NCBI RefSeq assembly: GCF_022376445.1
Contig: NW_025954982.1
Span: 248,001-312,000 of the forward strand
Length of the DNA: 64,000 nt
Source of the DNA: Fomitopsis serialis
Taxonomy: Eukaryota > Basidiomycota > Agaricomycetes > Polyporales > Fomitopsidaceae
Direction: 5' to 3'
The notes under the pieces were generated by a model. That model saw only the letters and a list, made by a program, of their open reading frames with translations, was not told the origin of the DNA and made no database searches. The position numbers and the translations under genes are program-made. Position 1 is the first letter of the stretch; each line of letters opens with the position of its first letter. Below are positions 49,077 through 60,222 of the stretch, piece after piece.

Positions 49077-50149
49077 TTGGGCTGGTTGGTATGTCTTTTC
49101 GTGTTTAGGTGATCTATTGTATCGATAGTTGGATTGCAACGACGTTTGTTTGCCACATACATCGCTATCTGTGAATCAGACTATTGTGAGGGTTGTTGAT
49201 GATACTTCCCGGCGCATTGCTCTCGTGTTGTGAATATTGTTGGAACTCACAGGGCGGAGAATTGTATGGGTGAGTACGTTGCACTCGTCCGCGCCAGAGA
49301 TAGATTCACTAACTCCCAACCCTAGATCAAGGTTTCGATTGATTCACATCCGTACGACCGCATGTACTTACTTCTGTGACACGAGGATGGGAAGCTGTGA
49401 ACGGTGGTCCGTTCACGCATGCTTGCTCACAGCACTCGAGCTCTGGTTGCAGCGCTGTTCGTTGTTCGAGTACATCCAGCTGACGGACTCGGAGTAAGCA
49501 CTGACTACTGAACTCCGTCGGTCTGACAGTGAATGGCATACCGGACAGGATCCTTGTCTGCCGTTGTGTGGATTGCAGCCAGACTGTTCCGGGTACTGAC
49601 TTCGCTGCTGTGTCTTCGACACACTTCCTACCTGAGGGTTAGATTAGTATTGAACTGCATTCGTACCGCTATCACGGAACACTCACCCGTTCAGCTGATA
49701 TTATGCTCTCCTGAAATCACTCACCCGCAGTCGAAGCTTGCGACCGCATTAAGCTAAATATTGGAACACTGACTGTGGAGCATCAAAGACTTGGTGTGGC
49801 CCGATGTACCTTCGCTGCACACGCTTGCAGGATAATCATAAGCCGTCAACAAGCCTTGTGCATATTGTCGTGTATGTGATATGAAAGGATGGAAGCATGG
49901 CAGTAGAGCGGCCTCGATGTTCAGGGAAGTGTCGGGCGCAGACCCGAAATCCTGATACTTACCGTATACTACATGTGGCACCTGGCAGTCCAGGACCATG
50001 GCACGTAGAATACACACAATATCATAGTTTCATGTCTGTCGTCTACGGGCCACGGCGGACTGACCTTAGGGTTTTGGACTCCTTGAGCTTGTCGTCCTTC
50101 AAGCTTCAGCTTCAGGTCCTAAGCATTCGCCGCCTTGATATTTGCGTTG
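49077..50149. other. Mostly unassigned; left half of a duplicated block
   Basis: No intact gene. From about 49660 the DNA resembles 54610 onward in the same orientation: CGGAACACTCACCC / CGGAACACCCACCT, GCACACGCTTGCAGGATAA / GCACACGCTCGCAGGATAA, and GAGCGGCCTCGATGTTCAGG, which is identical in both. See the repeat entries. Confidence 0.45.
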
Positions 50150-50480
50150 GCCGCCTTGGCCCTCGCATCACAGCCCTTGTCCTTGTCAGACTGATCACGA
50201 ATACGAGATCGAGGTGACTGAGGTCTAGCCGCAACTCTCTTGTCATCTGGACCTCAGGCCTTCCACTGCTCGAACTCGTCGTCGTCATCGTTGTTATCAC
50301 CCGGCCGTACTACTATTTGGCCGCCGTGGTGACCTTCGTTGTCGTCGCCGCTGTTCCCTTGAATCTTGATCGTTGGAACGACTTGAAGCTCGGAAATATT
50401 GTGGATGCGTGGATTCAAGTAAGTAAGTTACAACAGCATTGTGCAAGCCGGGGACCGCCAACGGTACGCTACATATGGTC
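49660..50480 (+). repeat. Segmental duplication, left copy
   Basis: Direct, diverged copy of about 54610-55460. Shared landmarks in order include the CGGAACACTCACCC block near 49675, GCACACGCTTGCAGGAT near 49816, AGAGCGGCCTCGATGTTCAG near 49903 and the broken small-protein gene near 50150-50400. The block flanks DUF6535 gene 3 on one side and its partner lies on the other. Exact edges need an alignment. Confidence 0.55.
50150..50400 (-). pseudogene. WKxRGP small-protein family, broken copy A
   Basis: The minus-strand frame runs VVPTIKIQGNSGDDNEGHH, then DNNDDDDEFEQWKA, a TGA stop at 50254-50256, then GPDDKRVAARPQSPRSRIRD, QSDKDKGCDARAKA and a stop. Copy B (55.0-55.6 kb) reads WKARGPDSRKVAG at the same place, so the stop replaces an arginine: CGA in copy B, TGA here, a single CpG transition. 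No start codon was assigned. Probably non-functional or truncated. Confidence 0.6.
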
Positions 50481-50846
50481 ACATACTAGAATATATGTTC
50501 CTTCAGCGGGAGAACTTGAATGGTGCCTGTAATCGGTGTATATGAAGCTCGGTCCTGTACAGAAGTACTTCCTCCGCCAACCTCTCCGTTATTCCCATAT
50601 CACCTGTATTAAGCCACCACAGCCGAAACACAATGCCTGCATGCGGACATGGACAGTTTGTCGCATCAGGCATTCTGGCGTGTCACCGTACTCCCAGTGG
50701 TCCTGTCTCTTGCGATGCACTAGTTGAGCGACGGCTGTGCTCCGATGACTGATTTTCCTCGTCAAAGGCTTCAGGACGTGAAAACCTCCCAGGTCGTCTA
50801 CTCCGGGTCCGAGTCAATGTAGGGTCATCGGAGGATGACGAGCCAC

Positions 50847-53222
50847 TCACCGGTCTGGCAAACCTATTCTCCGACGAATGTTACTCCATCCCCCGTTCAA
50901 CGACTCTGGTTCAGCTAGTGGTTGATCGACGCTACCCACGAGACCAGTTTGCTCAGGCACACGTTCCTCATTCGAGGTTTCAGGGGCGCATGCGATTGGC
51001 TCCTCCTCCGGGCTGCGTACATATCAGTCGGCTGCACACCTGCGTATGAGCATCTACTCACTTTGGAAGGCGTTTGTTCACTTCGGACAGGATCTCCTTG
51101 AGAGAGCTGCTAGTCATCCTTCCGTCTGCGTTGCGATAGTTGGAGGGGAACTTCTTGTCGCCCACGAGCCAAAGTATCCTCCGCAGCACCTCGTTCATGA
51201 TGTCCGCGGGAGTATCCTGACCTGGTCCGTCGTGGGCAGCGTCAAGCTTGGTAGGAGCGGCGTGGGAGATTGGCTCGCTGGAGTGAGCGGTGTAAGGACT
51301 CGGCTGGGATCGAGCGCCGTCAGGAACGTGAAGGGGATCGGCCTCGCTGTCAGCGACAGCTGAATTGGAGTTAGTTTCGGTATGTGATGTCGATGCGGGC
51401 GCATGTAGCTCGAGATCACAGAATAAAATCATGACATGGGATTCATTCATTGCACCCTCAAATTGAGACCTGGAACTTGATCGCAGGAGCTCGTTGAGGA
51501 GGACGAGCATGTCGTCGATATTGTCCAGCCAGAGGGAATTGATGTGAAGGGCGAGGATGATGAGATCGAGCTTCGTAGCGTAATCGTCTGCTTGACCATA
51601 GCTAGTCTTGATTATAGTCATGACGTCTGCCATATCTGATGCTCGATGTCAATGCAAAGGCGATCCTTGAGACACACAGCAGGAACCTACCGTCTCGCTT
51701 ACTGAGGTCAGTGATACTGGCCTGCGTCCAAACCAAGTCCAGGACTTTCCGTCGAGCATAGTGAGGATCGAGTCGTGTGTCGTCATCGTCGTTATTGGTG
51801 GGGATGTCCAAGAGTTCGATGAGACGGTGGCACACCTTGATGTCCTCCGCATCAAGGAATTGCAGCACATATTGCATGTCGACACACATTTCGTCCAGCT
51901 CCTTGACAGCATGTGAAGAGTTCATGTGTTTCGGCAGTTGGCTGTGGATCAGACGTGTCATAACGTCCACGACCACATGTCCCATCATGGTGATCACATG
52001 CTTGTCCAGAGAATCATACGACCAGGAGCTGAAATGGTCTCCGTGATCGACCCCGGCTCGAATAGCATTGTCCAATCGAGCTTGGTCGCATGCATCTACA
52101 AGAGCGGTCGCGTTGCTGCGCGCCAGATCTATAGGCATGTCGTTCAAGCATTGTTGAATGTAGTGGAGCGTTGACTCGTCGTCCTTGGTAACGGCAGCTG
52201 TAAATGTGGATGCGAAGAGAGTTGTATCAATTTCGGTGCTGTTTGCATCATCTTGCAGGTAGAGCTTCTCGTTCTTCACCCAGCTGCAGTGCAGGCGGAG
52301 TTCTGCTAGACGATGCATAACTCGCTCCAGTGACGCGTGAGCGGCCTGCAGTCGACGCGTGATCATCTTGCACTGCACGCATCCGGACGGCCAATGTGTG
52401 GCCTTGTAGGCTGCCCAGCAGATAGTGAATCCGGAAGTTACCCACATCCATCGGAGTAATCTGGCCTGTGGAGACTGGAAAGGGCTGTAGGCAACCATGG
52501 CAGGTGCGACCACGGTTATGAACTGGAAGAAGAGAACGAAGGCGACAAGGATGAGGGTAGGCATCGCAACAGCGACGCTCACAGTCCACAGGAAGCCAAC
52601 CAGACCCACGAGGAAGAGTGTCAGCGCGATTTGTAGCAACACAGGTGCGATGCCGACTAAAAAATCCATTTGCCAACGATCGAAGGCTATGCGCCGCAAG
52701 TTCCAAATTCGCAACTTCTGCCGTGGCCCGAACTCGACAAGGCCTGCCGGCGTCAAGAGGTAATTCAGCCACTGGCCGACCGATATGGCGACCGACGCTG
52801 CTGCGAGCGCGCAGACGAGTGCTGCGAACCAAAGCGCCGGAACGTAGCGGTGCAAGAGATCCGGATCAGTGGGAGAGGCGATCTGAGCGGTCAGGATGCT
52901 GTAGCCTAGAACTGCGAAGGCGGTTACGACGGCAGAAAATAGACCAGCCTTGTCAAACGAGTCCAATCTCAGCTCAGTGTCATGAAAAGAAAGGACAACT
53001 TACGAAGGTAAGCAGAGAATTGAGTTCACTCCACCATCTCTCGATGTCGGCCCTCGTTCGATGCCACACAGTCTCAGCTAGTTTGGACCAAGGATCCGTA
53101 GGGCGATGCTCAGCATGGCCCCCGTTCTGTCCGTCCTTCTGGTTTCCAGCCTCGTCTTGCTTCGGTATAGAATTCCCTGTGCCCTGAATTGTATGACGAA
53201 AGAGATGAGAACTGCCCGCCAT
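50847..53222 (-). CDS. DUF6535 membrane protein (gene 3)
   Basis: The start chosen at 53222 (MAGSSHLFRHTIQGTGNSIP) leads in one frame to KLAETVWHRTRADIERWWSE and LNSLLTF, a GTAAGT donor, then AGLFSAVVTAFAVLGYSILT, YVPALWFAALVCALAAASVA, IWNLRRIAFDRWQMDFLVGI, VLLQIALTLFLVGLVGFLWT and LILVAFVLFFQFITVVAPAM. The long soluble region ends in a C-terminal exon starting MTIIKTSYGQADDYATKLDL; a last exon PEEEPIACAPETSNEERVPE...NIRRRIGLPDR closes at 50847. An upstream exon near 53861 (MEDPYHKGAHHLRYLRVHLN, ending at a GTAAGT donor) may belong to this or another gene. Function unknown. The two copies of a duplicated block sit on either side of it. Confidence 0.7.
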
Positions 53223-54609
53223 GATCCGAATTGTGACAGCCACAGACCTTCGTGCTTTGATACGACTGTGCCAGTGTACGTTCATCACTGGCGTAAGACA
53301 ATGTAGTAGACCTCCTGCGATGGGGAGCACTGCTTTCCACGTCATGTGTCTTTTCATGGCGTAGCGTAAGACTCCTACACACAGGAACAGCACGTGTAAG
53401 CAAACATACCGTTGACGGAGAAGGTACATTTGCAGAGGTGGTATGACTAAGGCGCAACATGTCATGTTCATTGGGCTGGGTGTCGGTACATGAGCGACCA
53501 CAACAAGACTGGCATCGAAGTCTGACGTACGGCTGCGGGAGGAGGTGTAAGTGCCGAAGCATGCGTGCCAATGTGGATTAGATTGCTAGCATCTCGCTAT
53601 GTGTGGTCGGCGTTATCTCCCTGAATCGGAGAAGACGGTCAACACCTACCCGCAGGCTCCTTATCATGGACTGAAAAGGTCGTATGATAAACAGCATGGA
53701 GAGGCACATGTATTGCTCGGACTTACCCGTGCGACAGGTTTCTTCTGCGTCTTCCGTTTGTCCACCGCTTTCAAAGTCTTAATTGTGTCTTGTCCGCCGC
53801 CGTTGAGATGCACTCTCAAGTACCGGAGATGATGGGCACCCTTATGGTATGGATCCTCCATCCTACGTATCGATCTGTATGAGTTTGAATGTCATGACGT
53901 GTGCTTCACTGAGATTTTACGATTGCATGCCTTGTATATCGGGTCTGTTCAGCTTGAGGGCGGAATAGATCGTCAAGTGCCAAGTGGACGGGGTTGGAGG
54001 GGGCCAGCTGCCGCTCTCCCTTTGCTTTTACGGAGAAAGGCTTGCAACATGTACGTGCACGCGGCATGGCATGAAGGAGTCGTCCGACTGGAAGGGCGAG
54101 ACGAATCAATGCGAACGCATTGGAAACGCATGACACAGGACGGTTTCATGGGCCGCTCCCCAGGAAATGGCGCGGTGTACGAGGTTCTGCGTACGAACAA
54201 CTTCATGATTAGAAGTTCTCTCGACGTGAGGATGCCCGTACAATTCTCCTTCGACGCGACTTGACGTTACACTACAGTCAGGCAGCAGCGCTGTATCAGC
54301 CACAGAGTGATGTACAACACGTAGAATGGGACACTCACACGTCGCAAAACTCACCATGTACTTCACAGAACAAACTTCTGCAACGTGAGGCTGTGAAGGG
54401 TGGTATTTCGGCGCATGTTTCCTAACGGTGTCTGAGTTCTAGTTACGCCTTTAGCTAAGTGCATTCCAGGGAGCAAGCAATGAAAAACCCCGTCGACGTA
54501 ACAATGGGCATGCTGCACAGGGTCCTCATCTAGTCTTGCATGAATGTTGCATTGGTCTGGGGACCCTTGCGCGTTCTCGGGACTCAACTTGAACACTCCA
54601 TGAGTTCGT
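53223..54609. other. Unassigned; one plausible orphan exon
   Basis: On the minus strand 53861-53727 reads MEDPYHKGAHHLRYLRVHLN then GGGQDTIKTLKAVDKRKTQK and ends at a good GTAAGT donor; after a CTAG acceptor near 53583 the sequence QSNPHWHACFGTYTSSRSRT follows in phase. This may be the true 5' end of DUF6535 gene 3 or a separate short gene. The plus-strand frame at 53899-54264 has no recognised domain. Confidence 0.35.
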
Positions 54610-55460
54610 GCTTGGACCTGGGTATGCATCACGGAACACCCACCTCATTCACTCGGTACCCTGTCCTCCTGCGATCATCCACCCGCAGCCGAAGCCCGCG
54701 ACCGCATCGAGCCATTGATATGCTGACCCGGGAGTGCCGAAGGCAGGTTCGTGTGGCCCGGCGTCAACCTATATTTACCTTCCTGCACACGCTCGCAGGA
54801 TAAGGCGTCAAGAAGCGTCGCGCGTGTAGGGTGAAAGGCTGTAAGCATGGCGGCAGAGCGGCCTCGATGTTCAGGGCAGCGCAAGGGATCTCGGTGAAGA
54901 GGAAAAATAGCTACAGTCCGATGGAACACTACGATACAGACCCGAATCTCGGCACCTCGTCGTCGTCGGTGACACCAGTCCAGTGCACGTAGTGCTCGCC
55001 TCATAGCTCCACGTCTACCATCTACAGCGGCCTGATCTTGCCCTTTGCAGCGGTCTTTGAGGCTTTGGATACGTTGGACACCTCGTCCTTCGGGTTCGGA
55101 GCGTTCGCCTTGGTGCTTGCTTTGGCCCTCGCATCATTACCCTTGTCCTTGTCCTTGTCAGGCTGATCCCGGACTCGATGTGGAGTTGGGGCATGCCCAG
55201 CAACTTTCCTGCTATCTGGACCTCGGGCCTTCCACCCATAGTCTTCATTGTCGCTATCATCGTATTCGCTAGAATTGGGTTGAAACGTTTCGCAGATGTG
55301 CATCTGATGCATAGGCGAACGTACAATGAGGCAATCTCCTCGGGACTGCATTGTGCTGCCGTGTCAGAAGGCGCACTATCGATCGACTAGTTATCTCACA
55401 CACCGAACTGTACTGGTGGCCGTTATGATGACTTTCGTTGTCGTCTCTGGGGTTTCAACG
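54610..55460 (+). repeat. Segmental duplication, right copy
   Basis: Partner of 49660-50480, same orientation, about 5 kb away. It carries the intact copy B of the small-protein family on the minus strand. Matching blocks are the CGGAACACCCACCT motif near 54635, GCACACGCTCGCAGGATAA near 54785 and GAGCGGCCTCGATGTTCAGG near 54857. Confidence 0.55.
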
Positions 55461-55626
55461 ACAAGCACAGTCGTATCGAGTTGTCCCTCAGGCTCGCGCT
55501 CGTCAGGGGAGGAGAGGCTATGATCCACGCAGTTGAGTGTAGGTTCTCGTCACCATACGACCACAATACATACCTGTCCTCAGACTCCGAGCCATTCGCG
55601 ACGGACAACGAAATAGGATCCTGCAT
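55022..55626 (-). CDS. WKxRGP small charged protein, copy B
   Basis: Four exons joined in phase: MQDPISLSVANGSESED (55626 on), S-LSSPDEREPEGQLDTTVLV..ITAT, TQCSPEEIAS, and FEYDDSDNEDYGWKARGPDS followed by a lysine-rich tail RDQPDKDKDKGNDARAKAST ending KGKIRPL. About 150 residues, acidic in the first half and basic in the second, with no membrane segment or cysteine pattern. It shares the WKARGPD core and the DKDKG.DARAKA tail with copy A, and WKxRGPxxxxVAG with copy C. I do not recognise the family. The low-complexity charge pattern suggests a disordered binding protein; this is inference. Confidence 0.55.
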
Positions 55627-56656
55627 CTGCGGGAGCTGGAGGAGATTTGCGGAGTTTGGGGTGCGGAGAACGGGAGACCGGGTGAACGATCCTGGGGAAT
55701 GTACTGCGAGCAGTGAGCAGGGTTATGTGCAACTTGGCTTCGGGGTCTATCACCATAGGGAACCACACAAGACGCTCGAGGCTGTATTCGGCGGTGCAGA
55801 CCTTCTTAGACCAACGTACTCTGGACTCGTCTTCACCATGAGAAACATGACGATGTTATACTATACCGTTTGATTAGTCTCGATGATGGGGTCAGCCTCT
55901 CGCAACGTACTCACCTCGCTGGGCCTATTGCTCGTGGCCTTGACCATGATATGATAGTGCACGTGCACCGCGTTTGAGACGAGTCTCCTAAATGAGGACC
56001 TGACGTGGACAGCATCGGACCAGGCTTCGCGTCCGCGACGCCTAAGACATGCGCGACATACGGTCTGAAGCTCAATGTCGCTGGTGGTCATTCCTCAGGC
56101 AGTGCCAGTGCATGACGATCAATGCATGAGTTTGAAATCCTACTTCGGACTGCTTCGGAGATCCGACTCATCGCGGTCGGAGTTTGGCTGAGCTTGGTCG
56201 GGGTCCCGATACTCAGCCACCCGCCGTCCCTTGAACTTGAACACCCTTCTGTCCATTTTCGATAAGTAGAGATCTGGCAAATGGCAACCATTGTGTGCTG
56301 GGCAGCTCGTCTCGGGCACATAACTGCGACCAAATTGAAACCTGACGCATTTCTGTGAGTATCGATTCTCCCCTCCCCTCAAGTTAAGGAGCGAGTGCGC
56401 TAAACTTGCTTAGACCCTGCACTGCATCGCGCCAACCCTTATAAACCTGGACTTTCACGTCAAGATTTCCCAACGCAAAGCATTCGAGTATTGCTATAGC
56501 TAGGTCGAGTATGTTCAAACACAGCGGAGCGTCTCTAAAGGGAGCACTAGTTCCAGCTGTATTCTATGTTCAACCCGTACCACCAATCGCTCAGAAACAG
56601 TAGTACATCATAGCCTCACTACAACAATCGGTTAAGTCCATCCCGCATCTCGAACC
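55627..56656. other. No gene recognised
   Basis: About 1 kb. Minus-strand frames at 55861-56091 and 56088-56382 lack any known domain and could not be joined into a model. Confidence 0.35.
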
Positions 56657-57561
56657 TTATGTTGCCGATATAACTTCCCCTTTGCAATGTGCATCAGCAG
56701 ACGAAACCGCAGAATGACAGGGCGAATTACCGATCGTGTCCATACGCAGTACCTGCGCCTCGCGCATGGCCCAGATCTCGTGCTCCGCCAGGTCGTCCAA
56801 CGCTTTCCAATCTACTGTCGCCGTGTCGTAGTGCGCCTTCGGTACCCAGCCGACGAGGTACACGTGCCCAGCAAGTCCTCTGGGGATGCTCGTCTCTCCC
56901 GCCAGCACCACTCTTACGAGCATGTGAGTGGGTTCCAAGGGTTCCTCGGAGACGTGCGCGATCTCGCTGTGATAATCGACCAGACTGGTCAGTCATTCTC
57001 CACGAAATATATCGACAGCGGTGCGTACGAAAGTATCAAGGCAGAGATATTGAACTTCTTCGCCTTCTTCTGCCTCAGCTGGTGATGAACGAAATCCTCC
57101 ATGACCCGGATGACGTTCGTGTATCCGTCGGAAGATCGGGGCTTGTCGCAGAAGACGAGCTTCAGGCCCGACTTTGGGAGGGTGCAAAAATAGAAAGGCG
57201 GTGCGACGTTCAAGCGATGGCTCGCCTGAGGGAAGCCCATCTCGACGCCGGAGCCTGTGCTCGTCATGGCGTCAAGGTAAAGCATGGACCACGATGTGTG
57301 CTGTGGGCGTTGAGTAGGGGTGTTGATAGTGGTGGGTGCTCGGGTGCTCAAAGTCTTCCGGACAGGAGCTGTTTTTATGCGGGACTGCTGCTTGCGAGTC
57401 CGTGACCGCTCAGAGCCAATGTCCGCGATGATAAGTGATGGTAACACTGACTTTCGCGCTCGGCAGGACGTACAATAGTCGTCGTCAAGAAATGGCGTCC
57501 AAGACATCCACTGACACTGTTTCCAATAGACAATCTGGACAGCATGTTTGATGAAACACAT
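56657..57561 (-). CDS. Hypothetical protein, possibly frameshifted
   Basis: A long frame (57561-56989) ends PKSGLKLVFCDKPRSSDGYT, NVIRVMEDFVHHQLRQKKAK, KFNISALILSYAPLSIYFVE, all protein-like. The next 100 residues continue in another frame: LVDYHSEIAHVSEEPLEPTH, MLVRVVLAGETSIPRGLAGH, VYLVGWVPKAHYDTATVDWK. The two are separated by 8 nt near 56993-57000, too short for an intron, so a small indel is likely unless a cryptic splice is used. I do not recognise the domain. The N-terminal part of the long frame (above about 57300) is less protein-like. Confidence 0.45.
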
Positions 57562-57945
57562 CCGACTCTGCGCTTACGCGTTGGTGAAGCTCCTCACCTC
57601 GGAGAGTGCGAGGTTCTGGACATGGACACCGGATAACAATTAGCACTGGACGCCCACTTCAAGCTAACGGTGAACGGCCATCATCACTCTCTGTATGCTC
57701 GTAACAGGTACTACCTTACAAACGGCCTTCCAAGCTCTCGTGTGCTAGCCCCTTGATTGTTACAACAACTTGAAGCTCGGTGGTGACCGGAAGCACGTGA
57801 ACAGACTTTACGATTGACGCTCTTGCTTACAGCCGGTGAGTGATCAAGAACTCTGTACAGGAACAGTCCTCCGTTTCCTCATTTACACGCCTAGTACGAC
57901 CTGCCGTGGCTTCATACATCGCAGACAGCGTTTCCCCCCAGGGTC

Positions 57946-58263
57946 TCAACGCAACTTTACGCCCGTCTTGGGACCAGCAACGTTCAGCTTCGGTGGTCCT
58001 CTCGGCTTCCACTCCTCGAACTCATCGTCGTCGATCGTGTCAGATCTAGCACATCCGTACGATCAATAAAGATATATTCTACTAGCGTAGGTGTACGCAC
58101 AGAGGCTCCGTGGGCTTGATCTCTGGCAGGGTTGGGACGGAGTCTGGGGCAACTTGAGGCTCCGAGCCGTTCGGCCTACAACAATAGCACGTTGTGAGCT
58201 GTTCTGCTTCGCGCATTCACTTTGATGAACGCACTTTACTTCAGTCGCCTTAGATTCGGACAT
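57946..58263 (-). CDS. WKxRGP small charged protein, copy C
   Basis: Three exons joined in phase: MSESKATEVK (58263 on), PNGSEPQVAPDSVPTLPEI..KPTEPL, and SDTIDDDEFEEWKPRGPPKL then NVAGPKTGVKLR and a TGA at 57946-57948. Both introns have GTGCGT donors and TAG acceptors and are about 55 nt. The protein is only 67 residues long. The DDDEFEEWKPRGP core matches copies A (DDDDEFEQWKA) and B (NEDYGWKARGP). All three are on the same strand within 8 kb. Function unknown; too small for routine gene callers because no exon exceeds about 100 nt. Confidence 0.6.
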
Positions 58264-59471
58264 GCTTAGAATGCAAAGCGTTGAAACGACGCGCGGAGGG
58301 TTGACGGAAAGGCGGGAAGGTGGGTTGTCGACACTATCTACTAGCTCATCTCATTTATAGCTGAGCGCTGAGCATTCGGCAGCGACCGCCATAGAAGCAC
58401 AAAGTTCTGGGGCTCAACTCCAAGGCCAGTTCCCGAACTCGTGATTCCATTCAGTCCGTCAGCGAAGGCACGGGCTGTGGGCGGTATGAGCCGCACCCTG
58501 ACTGTTGTACAGTGAAGCTCCCCGCTCGTCCTTCTGTCAACCGTTGCTTGAGTTCACTCGAATGAGAGGAGCAAATTCTTCGCACGCAGGTGCCATGTGT
58601 GGAAGAACTATGTTGTCTTTTGGGCTCAGGACACATGGCCAGCCGCCAATGTGGTATCGAAGCACCACCGGTCAGTGCGCGCGTTCACCAAGAGCACCCT
58701 AATTGAAAACAGACAGACCTTCTTGGGTGAAGTGAGTTCTGCGATTGGTGTTACTTTGTCTGTTTATATGCTCATCGACCGATTCTTTGAATCATGCAGA
58801 TATATGTAGTACCGGGAGGATGCCCGATGCATGCGCTGACAGTGCGGCGGTAGACCTCGAAGCCATCCGCAGCTGCTTGACTCAGGTGATGTTCTTCACC
58901 GCAACACCGCTTCGACTTCTTCTGTGCTGCCGTCAGTACTCGAATCAATCCTCGAGCACAAGACGCAGGGCGCAGCGCCGTTCACAAGGCACTCAACGTT
59001 AGGCGATGCACGGAAGTGTCCGCTGCAGGCCGTGGCCCTCGCATCGCGCGCTCGATAGCGACGTACCGCGCATGCCACTTGGTACTGGCGAAGCTGACAT
59101 AGCATGACCGCAGATGACCGCAATGCACACCGGATCGTCGAAGACGGTTGCTGAAGATACAACATAGGTACGTTGTTACACACCACACGTCATCGGGGGC
59201 TTAGGGCGAATACGCCTGCAGATAAGTCGTAATAGTACACATGCATACACAGTTGCTTCCGATCATGTTGCTGCTATTGTACAATGCATACCGGCTCTGA
59301 GGCCAGATTACTTGGGTCCTCGCTCTACGGTAAGTGTCCCTTCAATATTATGCCGCAGTCTGGTATCATACTTCATGTTGGCCCCGAGGTTACTGCGGCA
59401 ATACCTCAAAGCTGCGATGGGTGATGCTCGACGAGTCGCGCTTTCGGTATACACGTCTTGTTCGGGTCCCG
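58264..59471. other. No gene recognised
   Basis: About 1.2 kb. Short frames on both strands (58451-58636, 58896-59188 and others) show no domain or conserved exon pattern. Confidence 0.4.
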
Positions 59472-60222
59472 TCATAGATGGTAGGCAGCGACGTGACGCA
59501 TGATGGTCAATGACGCCAGAAGTTCTGAAGGAGATAGGTTCTGGTGAGCAATCTCACAAGCCTCACGAACGGAGACGACTCACCGATCGCTAGGCTCGCG
59601 TGCGTCTCGTTGATAGTCAACATGTTGCCAGACGTCCGGAACGCTGGCTTGTTTGGAGGCTTCAGGTTGTAATGAGCCACAACATAGTTGCCTGAGTCAG
59701 TGCACTGACATTGGAACAACGTCAGACGCAAGACCGGGCTTGTCGTGAACGGTACTCACCGACCACTGATGCTCCGACTCGGTCTTGTACGTCCATTTGT
59801 ACTCCTCGCCATTTGAAGCTCGGAACTTTCGAATGAGCGATCTGCAAGTGGCATTGTGAGTATCCCGCAAGGACAGTGAATCGGCATCTGACTCACCCTC
59901 CAAACAGTGAGACCTTCTTCAGGTACTGGTTCATGGGCATAGAGACAGACGTGCCCATGAAAGAGATCTGTCCCAGCGTTCCGCTGGGCCCGAACTCGAG
60001 GGCGACAGAGGGTTCACGCTGTAATGGTCGGTAATCTCGTTGGTTCGACGACCGACGGCCGACGTTGTATATCATGAGGGCGTTGGGCGGGCCATCCGTG
60101 GCACTCCCTGGTGGTCGCGACACACGAAGGAAGAGACGGTCATAGATGTCGTCGAAGTCGGAGCCCGCGTACGAGCCGGAACGGTCCTCAAGATAGTATG
60201 GGAGGGCCTTGTTGATCATCAC
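59472..60222 (-). CDS. DUF6593-type protein
   Basis: Four exons in phase: MMINKALPYYLEDRSGSYAG...VSLFGG (60222-59897), RSLIRKFRASNGEEYKWTYK..EHQWS, CTDSGNYVVAHYNLKPPNKP..THASLAI and ELLASLTIMRHVAAYHL, ending 59472. The pattern 'F.AS.G.EYKW ... VA.Y.L.PP..PAF.TSGN.LT....A.L.. E.LASLTIMR' is that of DUF6593, a small fungal beta-rich domain reminiscent of LURP-one/scramblase folds; its role is unknown. Introns are 45-60 nt with GTGAGT donors. About 190 residues, the usual family size. A further upstream exon is possible. Confidence 0.68.

Noticed and set aside
48098..49162. Minus-strand open frame of 354 codons
   Set aside because: Antisense shadow of IMP dehydrogenase, driven by biased codon use.
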